Source: Dyadobacter jejuensis (GTDB lineage Bacteria; Bacteroidota; Bacteroidia; Cytophagales; Spirosomataceae). From it: a stretch of DNA of 64,000 nt. Below, piece by piece: positions 1 through 9,410 of this stretch (its first letter is position 1; every line of letters begins with the position of its first letter). Where the stretch lies: the NCBI RefSeq assembly GCF_003149085.1, contig NZ_QGDT01000003.1:248001-312000 (forward strand), in the 5' to 3' direction. Made by a program: the position numbers and the translations under genes. The notes under the pieces were generated by a model. That model had not been told where the DNA came from and did not search any database. It saw only the letters and a program-made list of their open reading frames with translations.

Positions 1-3000
1 GAGTATTTTCCTCCATAATATGAAGGAAGAGCGAAACTTCATCCAACATGCGTTGATAGGAGTGGGCCGTCTTAACAATGATCGAATCGGCATATTGTTT
101 GATCCGTAGTTCTTCATTGAGGGAAAGACTTTTTCCTGTAAAAATAATTATGGGAATATTTTCGTATTCAGGAGTAGTCTTGACCATTTCCAGGGTCTCA
201 TAGGCTTTCTGATCTGGAATGCCCATATCCAGAATGACACAGTCTATATTCTTAGACTTTAGTGCCAATAGACCATCTTCAATATGTTCGTTTAACTCGG
301 CCTGTATATCGAAGGAATTTAGATAGAACGCTAAAGCTTTGGCATGTTTTGGGTTGTCCTCAACGATTAATACCTTTTTGGCTTTTTTACTGACGACATA
401 TTCAATTTTTTCGAATATCTCTTTCATTCTTTCAATGGCCACCGGCTTGTCAATGAAATCAACCGCTCCTTTTACCAGACTTTGGTTTTTCATTTTATGT
501 GAGGACATAATATGAATTGGGATATGCCGGGTCGTTTTGTTTTTCTTGAGCTGGTCCATAATCTCCCATCCCGACAGTATCGGCAATTGCAGATCCAGAA
601 GAATGCCCACTGGAATAAACTGTATGGCTAGCTTGAGGCCTTCATCCCCTCGCACGGCTACAATACCCTTATAGCCCTTGCTTTTGGTATATTGGAGCAA
701 TGATTTAGCAAAGGGCACATCATCTTCTATAATCAGCACACAGCGGTCGCCTGGGTGAATCTGATGCCTGTCGTCCGGTATATTTTCCGGAATATAGGTA
801 CTTACAAATTGGTCTTCTGGCTTGGCTATCTCGACCGTTGGGCTTGGAAGCTCTAGGGATTCTTCGTATGGGCTGAGTTGGGCTTGGACTTCGTAAACAG
901 GGAGAGTCAAGGTAAAGGTACTGCCAACCCCTTCCCGGCTCTCCAAGGTGATGTCTCCTCGAAGTAACTTGACGAGTTGCTTGCAAATGGAAAGTCCTAG
1001 TCCTGTGCCTCCGTATTTGCGTTTGGTAGAGCCATCGGCTTGCTGGAAAGCCTCAAATATCATCTGTTGTTTTTCAGGGGCTATGCCTATTCCTGTATCC
1101 TTAACTATAAAGTCTATATAGCCTTTTTGTCTTGAATTTTTGATGCTAAGTATAACGCTTCCCTCACTGGTGAACTTCAGAGCATTGGATATCAGGTTTT
1201 TAATAATTTGATCTAAGCGCATCCGGTCGGTTTCAATTACCCGATTGACCAAGCTATCAATCTCAACCTGAAATTCGATATGCTTTTGTTTTGCAATAGG
1301 GGTAAACAAGCCAGACCACTCCGAGGTAAGCATTTTAAGGTCGGTTTCTTGATATTCAAGCTCCATTTTGCCGGCCTCAATTTTAGACAAATCCAAGATT
1401 TCGTCGATCAAAGCCAGCAAACCATTCCCTGAGGCATTGATAACCGTGGCGTATTCAACTTGGTCGTCAGAAAGGTTCTTGGAGTCGTTATCTTTGAGGA
1501 GTCTACTTAATAGTAGGATGGAATTGAGCGGAGTCCTTAGCTCATGAGACATATTGGCCAAAAACTCGGACTTATAACGCGTGGAGATGGCCAACTCTTG
1601 AGCTTTCTGTAATATTTCTCCATTGCGCTCCTCCAATAGACTACTTCGTTCCTCCAGTTCTTCATTGGTCTGTTGCAATTCTTCTTGCTGAACACGCAGT
1701 TCCTCTTCTGAGGCTTGGAGCTTTTGAGACTGGGCCTCTAGCTCCGCATTTAGGTTTTCGAGTTCTTGGTGTTGTGCCTGAAGCTCTTCTGCTTGGGCTT
1801 GGGTTTCTTCCAAGTAGTTTTGAAGTCGAATAAAATCCAAGGCCGAGTTGATTCCTATGGCCATCAACTCTAGATTTTGTTCTATAAATTCAAGTTCCAA
1901 ATCGCTAGGCTTGCTCATAAGAGCCAGTTCCAATACCGCAATGGTTTCGGAGCCATACTGCAATGGAATTACGACAATGGTGCTGGGGGGCATTTGCCCA
2001 AGACTCGAACCAATTTTCCAATAGTCTTCTCCAAGCCGATCGATTACCCGGATACGCCCCGAGCTCATGGCCTCCCCGATAATTCCGCTTTCGAAATCGA
2101 TATTCTTAGGAGCGTGCGTCGTCCCGTAGGAGGAGAATAATTTGAAATTCTGATCGTAATCCACTACATAAAAGGTGCCCACGGGGGCATTCAAATGCTT
2201 TGCAAAGGAAATGAGTAATTTGTTCGTCAAATGGTTTAAAAGCCTTTCGCCCCGCATTGCTTTCCCAAGTTCGAGTGCACCGGCTTGTAACCAATTCCTT
2301 CGATTAAGGTCTTCAAACGTATGCTTTAGGGAGGCGGTCATGGTGTTTAATGACCGGAATATGCGGCCCAACTCATCGTCTACGGTATCGGTACTTTCTA
2401 CGTCATAATCGCCTTGGGTGATTCGGTCTGTCAGCGCCACCATCTCGGTGATCCGACTTTTAGTTTCTTGATAGGTCTTTTCTGAAGCAATTTCCTTTTG
2501 AACCCTGATTTTAATATCGTTTTGAATGCGTAAGAAGGCAAACATGGTGATTAGAATGGATATTAAGGCGGCTAGGACCAAGAAGTACGGGGTGTATTGT
2601 ATAAACACCTCCTGATCGTCGAGTCTTTCTTGCAGTTTCCTGTTTTCTTCGGTTGTCAGGCTTTGAATAATGATGCGGATATCGTCCATTATTTTTTTTC
2701 CTAACAACATATCTTGTTGTAGTTCTTGCTCAGTATAATTTCGGTTGTCGGTGTTATTTGATAGGGTGATCACCTTTTCCAGTTGCGCAAAACGGGCTTC
2801 GTATCTTTCTTTTAGACTAGTTAAGGTTTTTTGCTGAATTGGACTTTGTCCGGTCAATCCTTGAAGCCTCAAAAATATTTCGGTCAGTTTGGTATAGCTC
2901 CCCGTGTAAGGTTCTAAAAATTTCTTGTCTTGGGTGAGCAAATACCCCCTTTGGCCAGTTTCGGCATCCTTGAGCACAGACAAAAGATGTTCGGATTGTA

Positions 3001-3172
3001 CCAGCACCTCATTGGTACTATTAACCATCTCTGAATTTTTGATGAGCTGGTGCGTACTATAAAATGAAGCTGCAAGGCTACAGATTAAAAGTATTATTGA
3101 CACCGAAAAGATGACTTTTAGTTGTTGCAAGATATTTTTTGAGTACACCTTATCCTTCGTTAATGTAAGCAT
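1..3172 (-). CDS. Hybrid sensor histidine kinase (CHASE3-HAMP-GAF-HisKA-HATPase-REC-REC), 3' end outside window
   Basis: The reading frame is open for 1057 codons from the ATG at 3172-3170 and runs off the left edge. An N-terminal membrane helix (about 18-37) precedes a CHASE3-like periplasmic domain with the hallmark TGQRGYLLT. A second membrane segment follows near 200, then HAMP and GAF domains. A Gln/Glu-rich coiled coil leads into the H-box (NMSHELRTPLN, His543), N-box (NLISNALKF) and GTGLGLSI G-box of the HATPase. Two receiver domains follow: acidic pocket D817/D818 with phospho-Asp D860, and E938/D939 with D982. The protein presumably autophosphorylates and passes phosphate to its own receivers; the signal is unknown. 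More domains may lie beyond the window. The gene follows the REC-PAS-kinase by 12 bases, so the two are probably co-transcribed and may form a phosphorelay. The architecture is read directly; the partner is inferred. Confidence 0.9.
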   Translation of the reverse strand, partial: MLTLTKDKVYSKNILQQLKVIFSVSIILLICSLAASFYSTHQLIKNSEMVNSTNEVLVQSEHLLSVLKDAETGQRGYLLTQDKKFLEPYTGSYTKLTEIFLRLQGLTGQSPIQQKTLTSLKERYEARFAQLEKVITLSNNTDNRNYTEQELQQDMLLGKKIMDDIRIIIQSLTTEENRKLQERLDDQEVFIQYTPYFLVLAALISILITMFAFLRIQNDIKIRVQKEIASEKTYQETKSRITEMVALTDRITQGDYDVESTDTVDDELGRIFRSLNTMTASLKHTFEDLNRRNWLQAGALELGKAMRGERLLNHLTNKLLISFAKHLNAPVGTFYVVDYDQNFKLFSSYGTTHAPKNIDFESGIIGEAMSSGRIRVIDRLGEDYWKIGSSLGQMPPSTIVVIPLQYGSETIAVLELALMSKPSDLELEFIEQNLELMAIGINSALDFIRLQNYLEETQAQAEELQAQHQELENLNAELEAQSQKLQASEEELRVQQEELQQTNEELEERSSLLEERNGEILQKAQELAISTRYKSEFLANMSHELRTPLNSILLLSRLLKDNDSKNLSDDQVEYATVINASGNGLLALIDEILDLSKIEAGKMELEYQETDLKMLTSEWSGLFTPIAKQKHIEFQVEIDSLVNRVIETDRMRLDQIIKNLISNALKFTSEGSVILSIKNSRQKGYIDFIVKDTGIGIAPEKQQMIFEAFQQADGSTKRKYGGTGLGLSICKQLVKLLRGDITLESREGVGSTFTLTLPVYEVQAQLSPYEESLELPSPTVEIAKPEDQFVSTYIPENIPDDRHQIHPGDRCVLIIEDDVPFAKSLLQYTKSKGYKGIVAVRGDEGLKLAIQFIPVGILLDLQLPILSGWEIMDQLKKNKTTRHIPIHIMSSHKMKNQSLVKGAVDFIDKPVAIERMKEIFEKIEYVVSKKAKKVLIVEDNPKHAKALAFYLNSFDIQAELNEHIEDGLLALKSKNIDCVILDMGIPDQKAYETLEMVKTTPEYENIPIIIFTGKSLSLNEELRIKQYADSIIVKTAHSYQRMLDEVSLFLHIMEENT

Positions 3173-3184
3173 ATTAGGGCCAGA

Positions 3185-4756
3185 TTAGAGGTTTGTTTGA
3201 TCAATGGGCAGAACGATAATAAACTGTGTTCCTTCATTTTCTATGCTTCGGGCAGTAATGATGCCTTCGTGCTTGTCAATAATTTTTTTTGCTATCGCCA
3301 GTCCGATTCCAGTACCTTCATAATCGCTAATATTATTGAGTCTCTGAAAAATGATAAAGATCCGGTCGAGGAACTTTTCATTGAACCCAATGCCGTTGTC
3401 TGAAATGGTAATACGGCAATAGGGCCCCGATACACTCGCTTCTGAATCGAAATTCTTGCTAGTTATTCTGTCGGCCGAAATTTCAATGATGGGGGCGACA
3501 TCGGGCTTAGAGAATTTTAAAGCATTGCTGATCAGATTCTGGAATACCTGTCGTATCTGGCTCGGAATACTGTCGACCTCGGGTATACTTCCAATCGTAA
3601 TGATGGCTTTTTTGGAGGTGATGAGCTCTTCGTAATCCAGGAGTAGTTCTTGAATCATTTGATACAAATCGGTTCGCTGAAACTTTGCCGACACCGACAA
3701 ACGGGAGTAATCTAATAAGTCGCTAATCAATAAGGACATTCTGGCGGAGGCACCTATGGACCTATCCAAGTAGGCTTTAGCTTCCTCGTTTCTGGCCAAA
3801 TATTTATCTTTGATTAGGGCGTTGAAAGTCTGTATTTTTCGGAGAGGTTCTTTTAAGTCGTGAGACACTACCCATGCAAATTGTTGCAATTCATGGTTGG
3901 TAGTCTCTAGCTCTGTATTTTTATCCAATAATTCTTGAGTGCGTTGATCCACCCTTCGTTCGAGGATTTCATGGGTGATTTTTTGACTATGAATATCGGT
4001 AAGTGTTCCAACCCAACGGACGATACCATTCTCTTCAGGTATGGGGGTTAGTTTTATCAAGAAATAGCGATAAAGCCCCGTGTTCCGATCTTTTAGGCGT
4101 AGCTCGCCCTCAATATCTTCGCCGGCAACGAAAAGTCGTTTCCAGGAATAGCTGATTAAGTCGTCGGGATGGGTCTCAGGAAAGCTTTTTCTGTCCTTGG
4201 CATATTGAAGCCAATGCCGATTGGTATATTCTATTTCCCCTTCCTTGTTAACGGTGAAAGCGAGTTGTGGAAGTGCTTCCAGAACGAAGTATAGTTCTTG
4301 AACCCTTAGATGAAGCTCCTTTTCGGTGTTTTTACGAATATCGATTTCCGTTTCCAGCCTTTGTTGAACGTCTTGCAAGGCTCTATTTTGTTGGAATAGC
4401 CTATTAAAAGTCCTTACTTTTAATAATAATATATCGCTATCGACGGGTTTTGTCAGGTAATCGATACCACCTGATTCGTACCCCCTCACTACAAACTTCT
4501 TTTCGGTATTGACCGCCGACAGAAAGATAATAGGAATATCCTTGGCTTTACTATATCCCGATAGGGTTTCGGCCACTTCAAATCCATCCATTCCCGGCAT
4601 TTGTACGTCCATCACAATAACAGAATAGCTGTTCTGAAGAACTTTCTTTAAAGCCTCTTCTCCAGATTGCGCCGTATCAGTTTGGTAATGATGTAGTTCT
4701 AGAATTTTCTTGATGGGTAGAATGTTTTCCAGCCTATCGTCAACTATTAAAATCAT
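3185..4756 (-). CDS. Response regulator/PAS/histidine kinase fusion
   Basis: This 523-residue soluble protein starts with a receiver domain (VDD at 5-7, phospho-Asp D50, Lys103 in LTKP). A linker coil, a PAS fold with PAC-like end (about 155-260) and a kinase core follow. The core has H-box VVSHDLKEPLRK (His299), N-box NLISNALKF, DNGIGF and GTGIGLAI. There is no membrane segment, so it acts in the cytoplasm. Its receiver can take phosphate from another kinase and so control its own kinase. The gene lies 12 bases upstream of the large hybrid kinase and in the same direction, making that the likely partner. No DNA-binding output domain is encoded by either gene inside the window. The architecture is read directly; the partnership is inferred. 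Confidence 0.9.
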   Translation of the reverse strand: MILIVDDRLENILPIKKILELHHYQTDTAQSGEEALKKVLQNSYSVIVMDVQMPGMDGFEVAETLSGYSKAKDIPIIFLSAVNTEKKFVVRGYESGGIDYLTKPVDSDILLLKVRTFNRLFQQNRALQDVQQRLETEIDIRKNTEKELHLRVQELYFVLEALPQLAFTVNKEGEIEYTNRHWLQYAKDRKSFPETHPDDLISYSWKRLFVAGEDIEGELRLKDRNTGLYRYFLIKLTPIPEENGIVRWVGTLTDIHSQKITHEILERRVDQRTQELLDKNTELETTNHELQQFAWVVSHDLKEPLRKIQTFNALIKDKYLARNEEAKAYLDRSIGASARMSLLISDLLDYSRLSVSAKFQRTDLYQMIQELLLDYEELITSKKAIITIGSIPEVDSIPSQIRQVFQNLISNALKFSKPDVAPIIEISADRITSKNFDSEASVSGPYCRITISDNGIGFNEKFLDRIFIIFQRLNNISDYEGTGIGLAIAKKIIDKHEGIITARSIENEGTQFIIVLPIDQTNL

Positions 4757-4961
4757 ATTTTGAAAGCTTCACATTGACCATAAAAAGGCTTCAATGGGCG
4801 TAAATACCGATTGATGTCCCTTTTCACAGGCCATGGGTTGAGTCTTTCGAAATAACTAAAAAATCGTTCCACACCTCCCTAAAACCTTATATAAACTCAA
4901 GTTTATTTGAAGATAAAATTTTAGGGCTATCACGGGGCTAGAATATATCCTACGTAATGAC

Positions 4962-5579
4962 TCAATCCAGTAAACGGATTTTGATCGATATGTCCTGGGG
5001 GGCGGGTTCGTCGCCTCCGAAGTAGGGTAAAAGGGTATAAGCAATTCCGACTCCACCACTACAATGACGTTGCATGGTAGTTTGGTTACCGTTGAGTGCG
5101 AAAATGTACTGGTCATCTTGAATGGTGATGGAGTAGGTGTTGATCTCACCTAAGGCTACCGTGCCCAATTCCTGGGTGATCCTTTGGGCATCCTTATAGG
5201 TGTAGGCGAAAATGTGTAAGGAGTCTGCGTACCAGTTCCAGCCAAATCGGGCGCTGTTTTCATGGTGAGGGCTATTGCAATCGGAAAAGCCCATTAGTTT
5301 ATTGATATCATATTGATTTTCAGCAATAACGGTCTGGTATATAGCCGTGCTATCAAAGATGGTTTGGAAGTTGAGAGAGGTTCCCGAAAACAGAGTTATA
5401 TGGTTTCCATCGATTTCATGGTTTCCATTGGAAATACGATAAGTGGTAAAATCATCGTCGAAGCTGGGCTTAGGGCCTATCCAACTACAAGATTCTGCGG
5501 TCGCTAGCAGGAGTACCACGGCAAGCCTTGCCATCCAATATTTCAAAATTCGAGATTTTATTCCTTGTTGTTGCTGCAT
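4962..5579 (-). CDS. Hypothetical secreted or lipid-anchored protein
   Basis: I do not recognise a family. The 205-residue product begins with a basic stretch and a hydrophobic segment (about 15-28) ending in ATAESC. This suggests Sec export and, less surely, lipid attachment at Cys31, because the lipobox is imperfect. The rest is rich in Thr, Ser, Asn, Gly and aromatic residues, as in beta-sandwich extracellular domains. Several Cys residues remain (FSDCNSP and QRHCSGG), possibly forming a disulfide. The gene stands between the sensor kinases and the rRNA methylase, with about 200 and 146 intergenic bases, and has no obvious operon partner. The ATG start is kept because it places the signal peptide at the N-terminus. 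Confidence 0.65.
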   Translation of the reverse strand: MQQQQGIKSRILKYWMARLAVVLLLATAESCSWIGPKPSFDDDFTTYRISNGNHEIDGNHITLFSGTSLNFQTIFDSTAIYQTVIAENQYDINKLMGFSDCNSPHHENSARFGWNWYADSLHIFAYTYKDAQRITQELGTVALGEINTYSITIQDDQYIFALNGNQTTMQRHCSGGVGIAYTLLPYFGGDEPAPQDISIKIRLLD

Positions 5580-5725
5580 AGTTCTGTTAATGATGATAGC
5601 GCAAGGTTCACATATCGTTTCCAGATTGGCAGGATGTCGGTCCCAAGCCCTACTAGTAAGAAACGCAATTAAGGAAATATTCTTTTATTGGTACCGTAGT
5701 TATTACTCTATGAACGGGAAAAGGA

Positions 5726-6886
5726 TTATTTGTCCCGACTTCCTTGGTATAACTCATATTCCAATAATCGACAATCAATTTTACCGGTAAAAAATTCAGT
5801 TCGTTTCTTTGCTTTCAATCCTATTTTTTTTGCAAGATCCAAGTTTCCAGTAAAGATGTATCCCAGATAGCCGCCACATTTTTTCTTCATAAAGTCTCCT
5901 ATCTCTTTATAAGTGTCGGTAAGCTCTTCGAGTTCGCCAAGTCGCTCCCCATACTCCGGGTTGATAAATAGCACACCGGGAGTTTCGGGGATAGTAGCGT
6001 CTCTAAAATCGCATACTTCGAAACGGATATACTGGGCCACACCGGCTGCAATGGCATTCTTTCGGGCGTTATTGACGGCATCTTCATCGATATCACTGGC
6101 AATAATCTCGATGGTCAGATCTTCATGAATGGCCTCTTCTAGCGCGTTTAATTCGGACAGGTAGAGTTCGTCGTCATAGCCTTTGAGGTGCATAAAAGCA
6201 TAATGATCGCGGTGGATGCCAGGCTTGGTATTGCTCGCCAACAGTGCGGCTTCGATGGCCAAGGTTCCCGAGCCACACATGGGATTGATAAAGGGGGAGT
6301 CTTTATCCCACCGACTGGCCAAAATCGTAGCGCTGGCCAATGCCTCCAGCATGGGTGCCCGTCCAGGTATCTTGCGGTAACCATGCCGGGCCAACGATTC
6401 ACCTGAGGTGTCTAGGAATATCTCTGCTCCGTATTCATTCCAAAACAGATGCACTACGGCTCCACGGAACTCCGACCCAGAAGATGGTCTTTCGGCGTAC
6501 CGCTCCATAAATCTATCGGCAATAGCGTCCTTCACTTTGACATTCGCAAACATACTATTTTTGATGGTAGGATGTTTGACATTACTCGTCACCGTAAAAT
6601 AACCCTTTGAGTCTATATATTCTTCCCAAGCCAGGTTGCGAACAAATTGATAGACTTCACTGGCATTAGAAGCACTAAACTGTCCAAGGCTGAACAACAC
6701 CTGACTCGCACAATTTAAGTTCATATTCAATCGAATACAGTCATTGAGGTTACCTAGGAGCTTTACTCCAGTAACAAAGCTGTGTTCGACTTGGTAGCCC
6801 AGTTCCAATACCTCTTTTTCGAGGTAGGGGGCGTGCCATTTATGACAAGTAATGGTGATCTTGGAAGGAGTATTAAATATCGACAT
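5726..6886 (-). CDS. THUMP-domain class I SAM-dependent RNA methyltransferase (RlmL/YpsC type)
   Basis: The 386-residue protein has the layout of the N-terminal half of RlmL, which makes m2G2445 in 23S rRNA, and of YpsC-like methylases. A ferredoxin-like/THUMP region spans about 1-155 and a Rossmann methyltransferase about 160-380. SAM-binding motif I is NPMCGSGT (201-208) and the acidic ribose contact is DIDED (265-269). The catalytic motif reads NPEYGERL (309-316) where many relatives have NPPYG. I believe the Glu form occurs in Bacteroidota, so I do not read it as inactivation. The K half of fused RlmKL is absent, as usual outside gammaproteobacteria. A CAAAGGTA element (TAnnTTTG on the minus strand) lies at 6914-6921, just upstream. 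Confidence 0.85.
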   Translation of the reverse strand: MSIFNTPSKITITCHKWHAPYLEKEVLELGYQVEHSFVTGVKLLGNLNDCIRLNMNLNCASQVLFSLGQFSASNASEVYQFVRNLAWEEYIDSKGYFTVTSNVKHPTIKNSMFANVKVKDAIADRFMERYAERPSSGSEFRGAVVHLFWNEYGAEIFLDTSGESLARHGYRKIPGRAPMLEALASATILASRWDKDSPFINPMCGSGTLAIEAALLASNTKPGIHRDHYAFMHLKGYDDELYLSELNALEEAIHEDLTIEIIASDIDEDAVNNARKNAIAAGVAQYIRFEVCDFRDATIPETPGVLFINPEYGERLGELEELTDTYKEIGDFMKKKCGGYLGYIFTGNLDLAKKIGLKAKKRTEFFTGKIDCRLLEYELYQGSRDK

Positions 6887-6913
6887 GATTGGCCAGTAAA
6901 GTTAATCGGGGGG

Positions 6914-6921
6914 CAAAGGTA
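6914..6921 (-). promoter_or_regulatory. Candidate -7 element upstream of the RlmL-like gene
   Basis: Read on the minus strand this is TACCTTTG, matching TAnnTTTG, 27 bases upstream of the start codon. No TTG is seen at the right distance, so the call is weak. Confidence 0.35.
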
Positions 6922-6981
6922 TGAATTCTTATCGATTACCCGTCCATCGTAATGAGGGAAGGGGGGCGGTAGGGGCGAAAA

Positions 6982-7031
6982 TACCATGGGGGTTAGGCGA
7001 TAGTTTCAATATCGACCTAACCCCCATGGTA
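6982..7031 (-). terminator. Intrinsic terminator after the cytochrome c/dehydrogenase gene
   Basis: A perfect 16-bp inverted repeat (6982-6997 with 7016-7031) is extended inside by CGATA/TATCG with one bulge. On the minus strand the stem is followed by TTTT. It begins 12 bases past the stop codon of the gene ending at 7044. Confidence 0.8.
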
Positions 7032-7043
7032 AGTTTTTACTAT

Positions 7044-9353
7044 TTATTGTCTTGAATTTAGTTCCGTTTCGGTAAAGGCATTCTCTCTGCCCGCCAAGGA
7101 TTTACGAACCGTCGATACCTCTTGGGTAGATACTACGTCGGCATTATTCCTCCACGACTTGCGAATATAGGACAAGAGCTGGGCAATGTCTTCATTTTGC
7201 ATGGCGTCGTCATAGCCAATTCCGGGCATATCACCACTTACTTCGGGCGTCTGGTACATGTGGCCATTTACCGTTACTGGGCCAGTTAGTCCAAAAAGCA
7301 CTACCGATATTAATCGGTTTTTATCACCGGTTACCCATTCCGATTGGTTGAGGGGGGGAGCCAAAGAGGCTACTCCATTCCCATCGGGACCATGGCAGGT
7401 CTGGCATACCGACGTAAAGAGTGCTTCTCCTTTTGGAAACTGCTTCTTAAGGATATCTGGGTTGCGGTTTTTACGCGCCTCACTGGCAGCCTTACTCGTC
7501 TTCTTTAATTCTGAAATCAAATAGCTTTTAGAATCGACCGAATTGGCTATTTCCTTTTCAAAAAGGTCCTCTCTGTCTTGTAAATTGCTAATGATGGCAT
7601 CGGCGACATACGGGTTATTAGCATATCGTTTGGCCAATTTAACAAGCAAATCGTCGGCGGCTTTTTTGTTATAAACCGACACATAATTGGCCAAGTAAGC
7701 CAAATACGGAGCCGATAACGTATCATTGGCTGCGAACCTTTCGGCAAATACACGACTAAACTCAGGCTCGTTTTGGGCAGATATTACCGAAGGTACTGCT
7801 GCGTAGGCTTGTCTGCGAATTACCCAAGGTTTGCTGGCTATGGTCGATACTACTTCCTTTGCCGACAGCTCACCTAGGCCTTCCAAGGTCCATAAAGCAT
7901 GGATGGCCATTAGCTCATTTTCAGTTTGGGCCATGGCAGCCTTCAATTTCGGCACCAAGGAGGTGATTTTACGGTCTATAATATTCTGTTGGGCTCTATC
8001 GCGGATCCATCCATTTTCATGACCCAAATAGGCCAGCAACGCAGTAGGCTCCGCTGACAATACCACTGATTTGGGTGAGAAGGAGGTCGGAACTACCTTG
8101 TATATCCTACCCGCCGACAGCGGTTGTGTGAGTTCGCGCATTCCAATTTGGTTCTTCAAATAGGGGGTCAAATAGGTCTTGTGCTGAATGATTCCCCGGT
8201 ACATGTCCAGTATGATCATGGAGCCATCGGGAGCATTATAAAGGTTCACTGGTCTGAAACGTTCGTCGGTACTGGCGATAAACTCCTTGCCCGTATAGGC
8301 TTGTTCTCCATGCACTTCATACCCATTTTCGGACATGATGTTTCTCTTGATCAAATTGGCGGAAGGTTCGGGCACGAAGGAATTAAATGCGAATTCCTTT
8401 CCGAACAGATCGCCACGGTATATCATGGGGCCCGAAGCAGCGGTAAACTCGTTTAGCTTCAGCTGATCGTTCAGGATATTCTTCATATACCCTCTATTCA
8501 CACCTGGAGTGGGTCGAATGGGGTATACCTTATTATTGGCTACGGCCTTTTCGTTATAACCTTCTACTCTTTTCTGATTCTTATTCCAAGCGCCTAAGCC
8601 AGGAGCGAAATAATCGCCCAGAAGATTTTGAGAGTTATTATTGTAATATATTCTACCGTTATTATCTTGGGTGATTCCCCATTGGCCACGGAAGTGGGTG
8701 CGTTCGATGACCCATTTTCCATCCAACTTTCTGTAACGTTTGGCCGACTTAGCGTTGTAGATCCAGTTGTCCATGGCGCGAAGCAAGCCATTGGGTTGGT
8801 GCTCTACATTTCCACCTTCGGTGTACTGGGGATCTACTAATTCCTTGCCAACTACTTGGTCGTTATCCAATTTATAAAACCATAAATTGGTTGGTTCCGC
8901 TACCAAAATACCATCGTCTATCAGACACAGGGCTCTAGGCAACACCAGCGAGTCTATAAGGACCTTACGTTTATCATAAACACCATTTTTATCGGAATCC
9001 TCTAGGATCACAATATTGCCATTGGGGATTTCTTCCCCCGTACCCAGACTGTCGGGCATATAGCCGGTCATTTCGGCCACATACATACGTGCCTGGTCGT
9101 CGAAGATCATGGCCACGGGTGTACTTACTAAGGGCTCTGCGGCTATGAGTTGGATTTTGAAGCCATCGGTAACTTCAAAACGCTTCATGGCTTCTTGGGG
9201 TGATAAAAAGGGAGAGCTATCAAAGCTATCCACTTTCACTTCAGGTTCCGTAGCCGTCGATACAAGCTTGTTGATCGTATGCTTATTGGATTGACAATAA
9301 AACAAGGTCAAGCTGGCAACGGTAAGATAAAGGGGAATGCGTAATCTTTTCAT
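7044..9353 (-). CDS. PVC-type membrane-bound dehydrogenase with C-terminal cytochrome c
   Basis: The 769-residue exported protein has a short signal segment ending in a Cys (about residue 20; possible lipoprotein, though the lipobox is poor). A beta-propeller of the PVC-type 'membrane-bound dehydrogenase' family covers about 50-430, and an alpha-helical HEAT-like region about 440-620. The cytochrome c domain carries a single CQTCHG haem motif at 650-655 and a downstream Met-rich stretch as a possible axial ligand. The family is thought to oxidise sugars or alcohols in the periplasm and pass electrons to the haem; the substrate is unknown. The gene lies 57 bases downstream of a hexuronate-type MFS transporter in the same direction, suggesting sugar acid metabolism. 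It ends in a strong terminator. Confidence 0.8.
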   Translation of the reverse strand: MKRLRIPLYLTVASLTLFYCQSNKHTINKLVSTATEPEVKVDSFDSSPFLSPQEAMKRFEVTDGFKIQLIAAEPLVSTPVAMIFDDQARMYVAEMTGYMPDSLGTGEEIPNGNIVILEDSDKNGVYDKRKVLIDSLVLPRALCLIDDGILVAEPTNLWFYKLDNDQVVGKELVDPQYTEGGNVEHQPNGLLRAMDNWIYNAKSAKRYRKLDGKWVIERTHFRGQWGITQDNNGRIYYNNNSQNLLGDYFAPGLGAWNKNQKRVEGYNEKAVANNKVYPIRPTPGVNRGYMKNILNDQLKLNEFTAASGPMIYRGDLFGKEFAFNSFVPEPSANLIKRNIMSENGYEVHGEQAYTGKEFIASTDERFRPVNLYNAPDGSMIILDMYRGIIQHKTYLTPYLKNQIGMRELTQPLSAGRIYKVVPTSFSPKSVVLSAEPTALLAYLGHENGWIRDRAQQNIIDRKITSLVPKLKAAMAQTENELMAIHALWTLEGLGELSAKEVVSTIASKPWVIRRQAYAAVPSVISAQNEPEFSRVFAERFAANDTLSAPYLAYLANYVSVYNKKAADDLLVKLAKRYANNPYVADAIISNLQDREDLFEKEIANSVDSKSYLISELKKTSKAASEARKNRNPDILKKQFPKGEALFTSVCQTCHGPDGNGVASLAPPLNQSEWVTGDKNRLISVVLFGLTGPVTVNGHMYQTPEVSGDMPGIGYDDAMQNEDIAQLLSYIRKSWRNNADVVSTQEVSTVRKSLAGRENAFTETELNSRQ

Positions 9354-9410
9354 TCTAATTTACTATATTGATATTTATAGTTTAACGGCTATTATGACTT
9401 TTTGGTTTGT

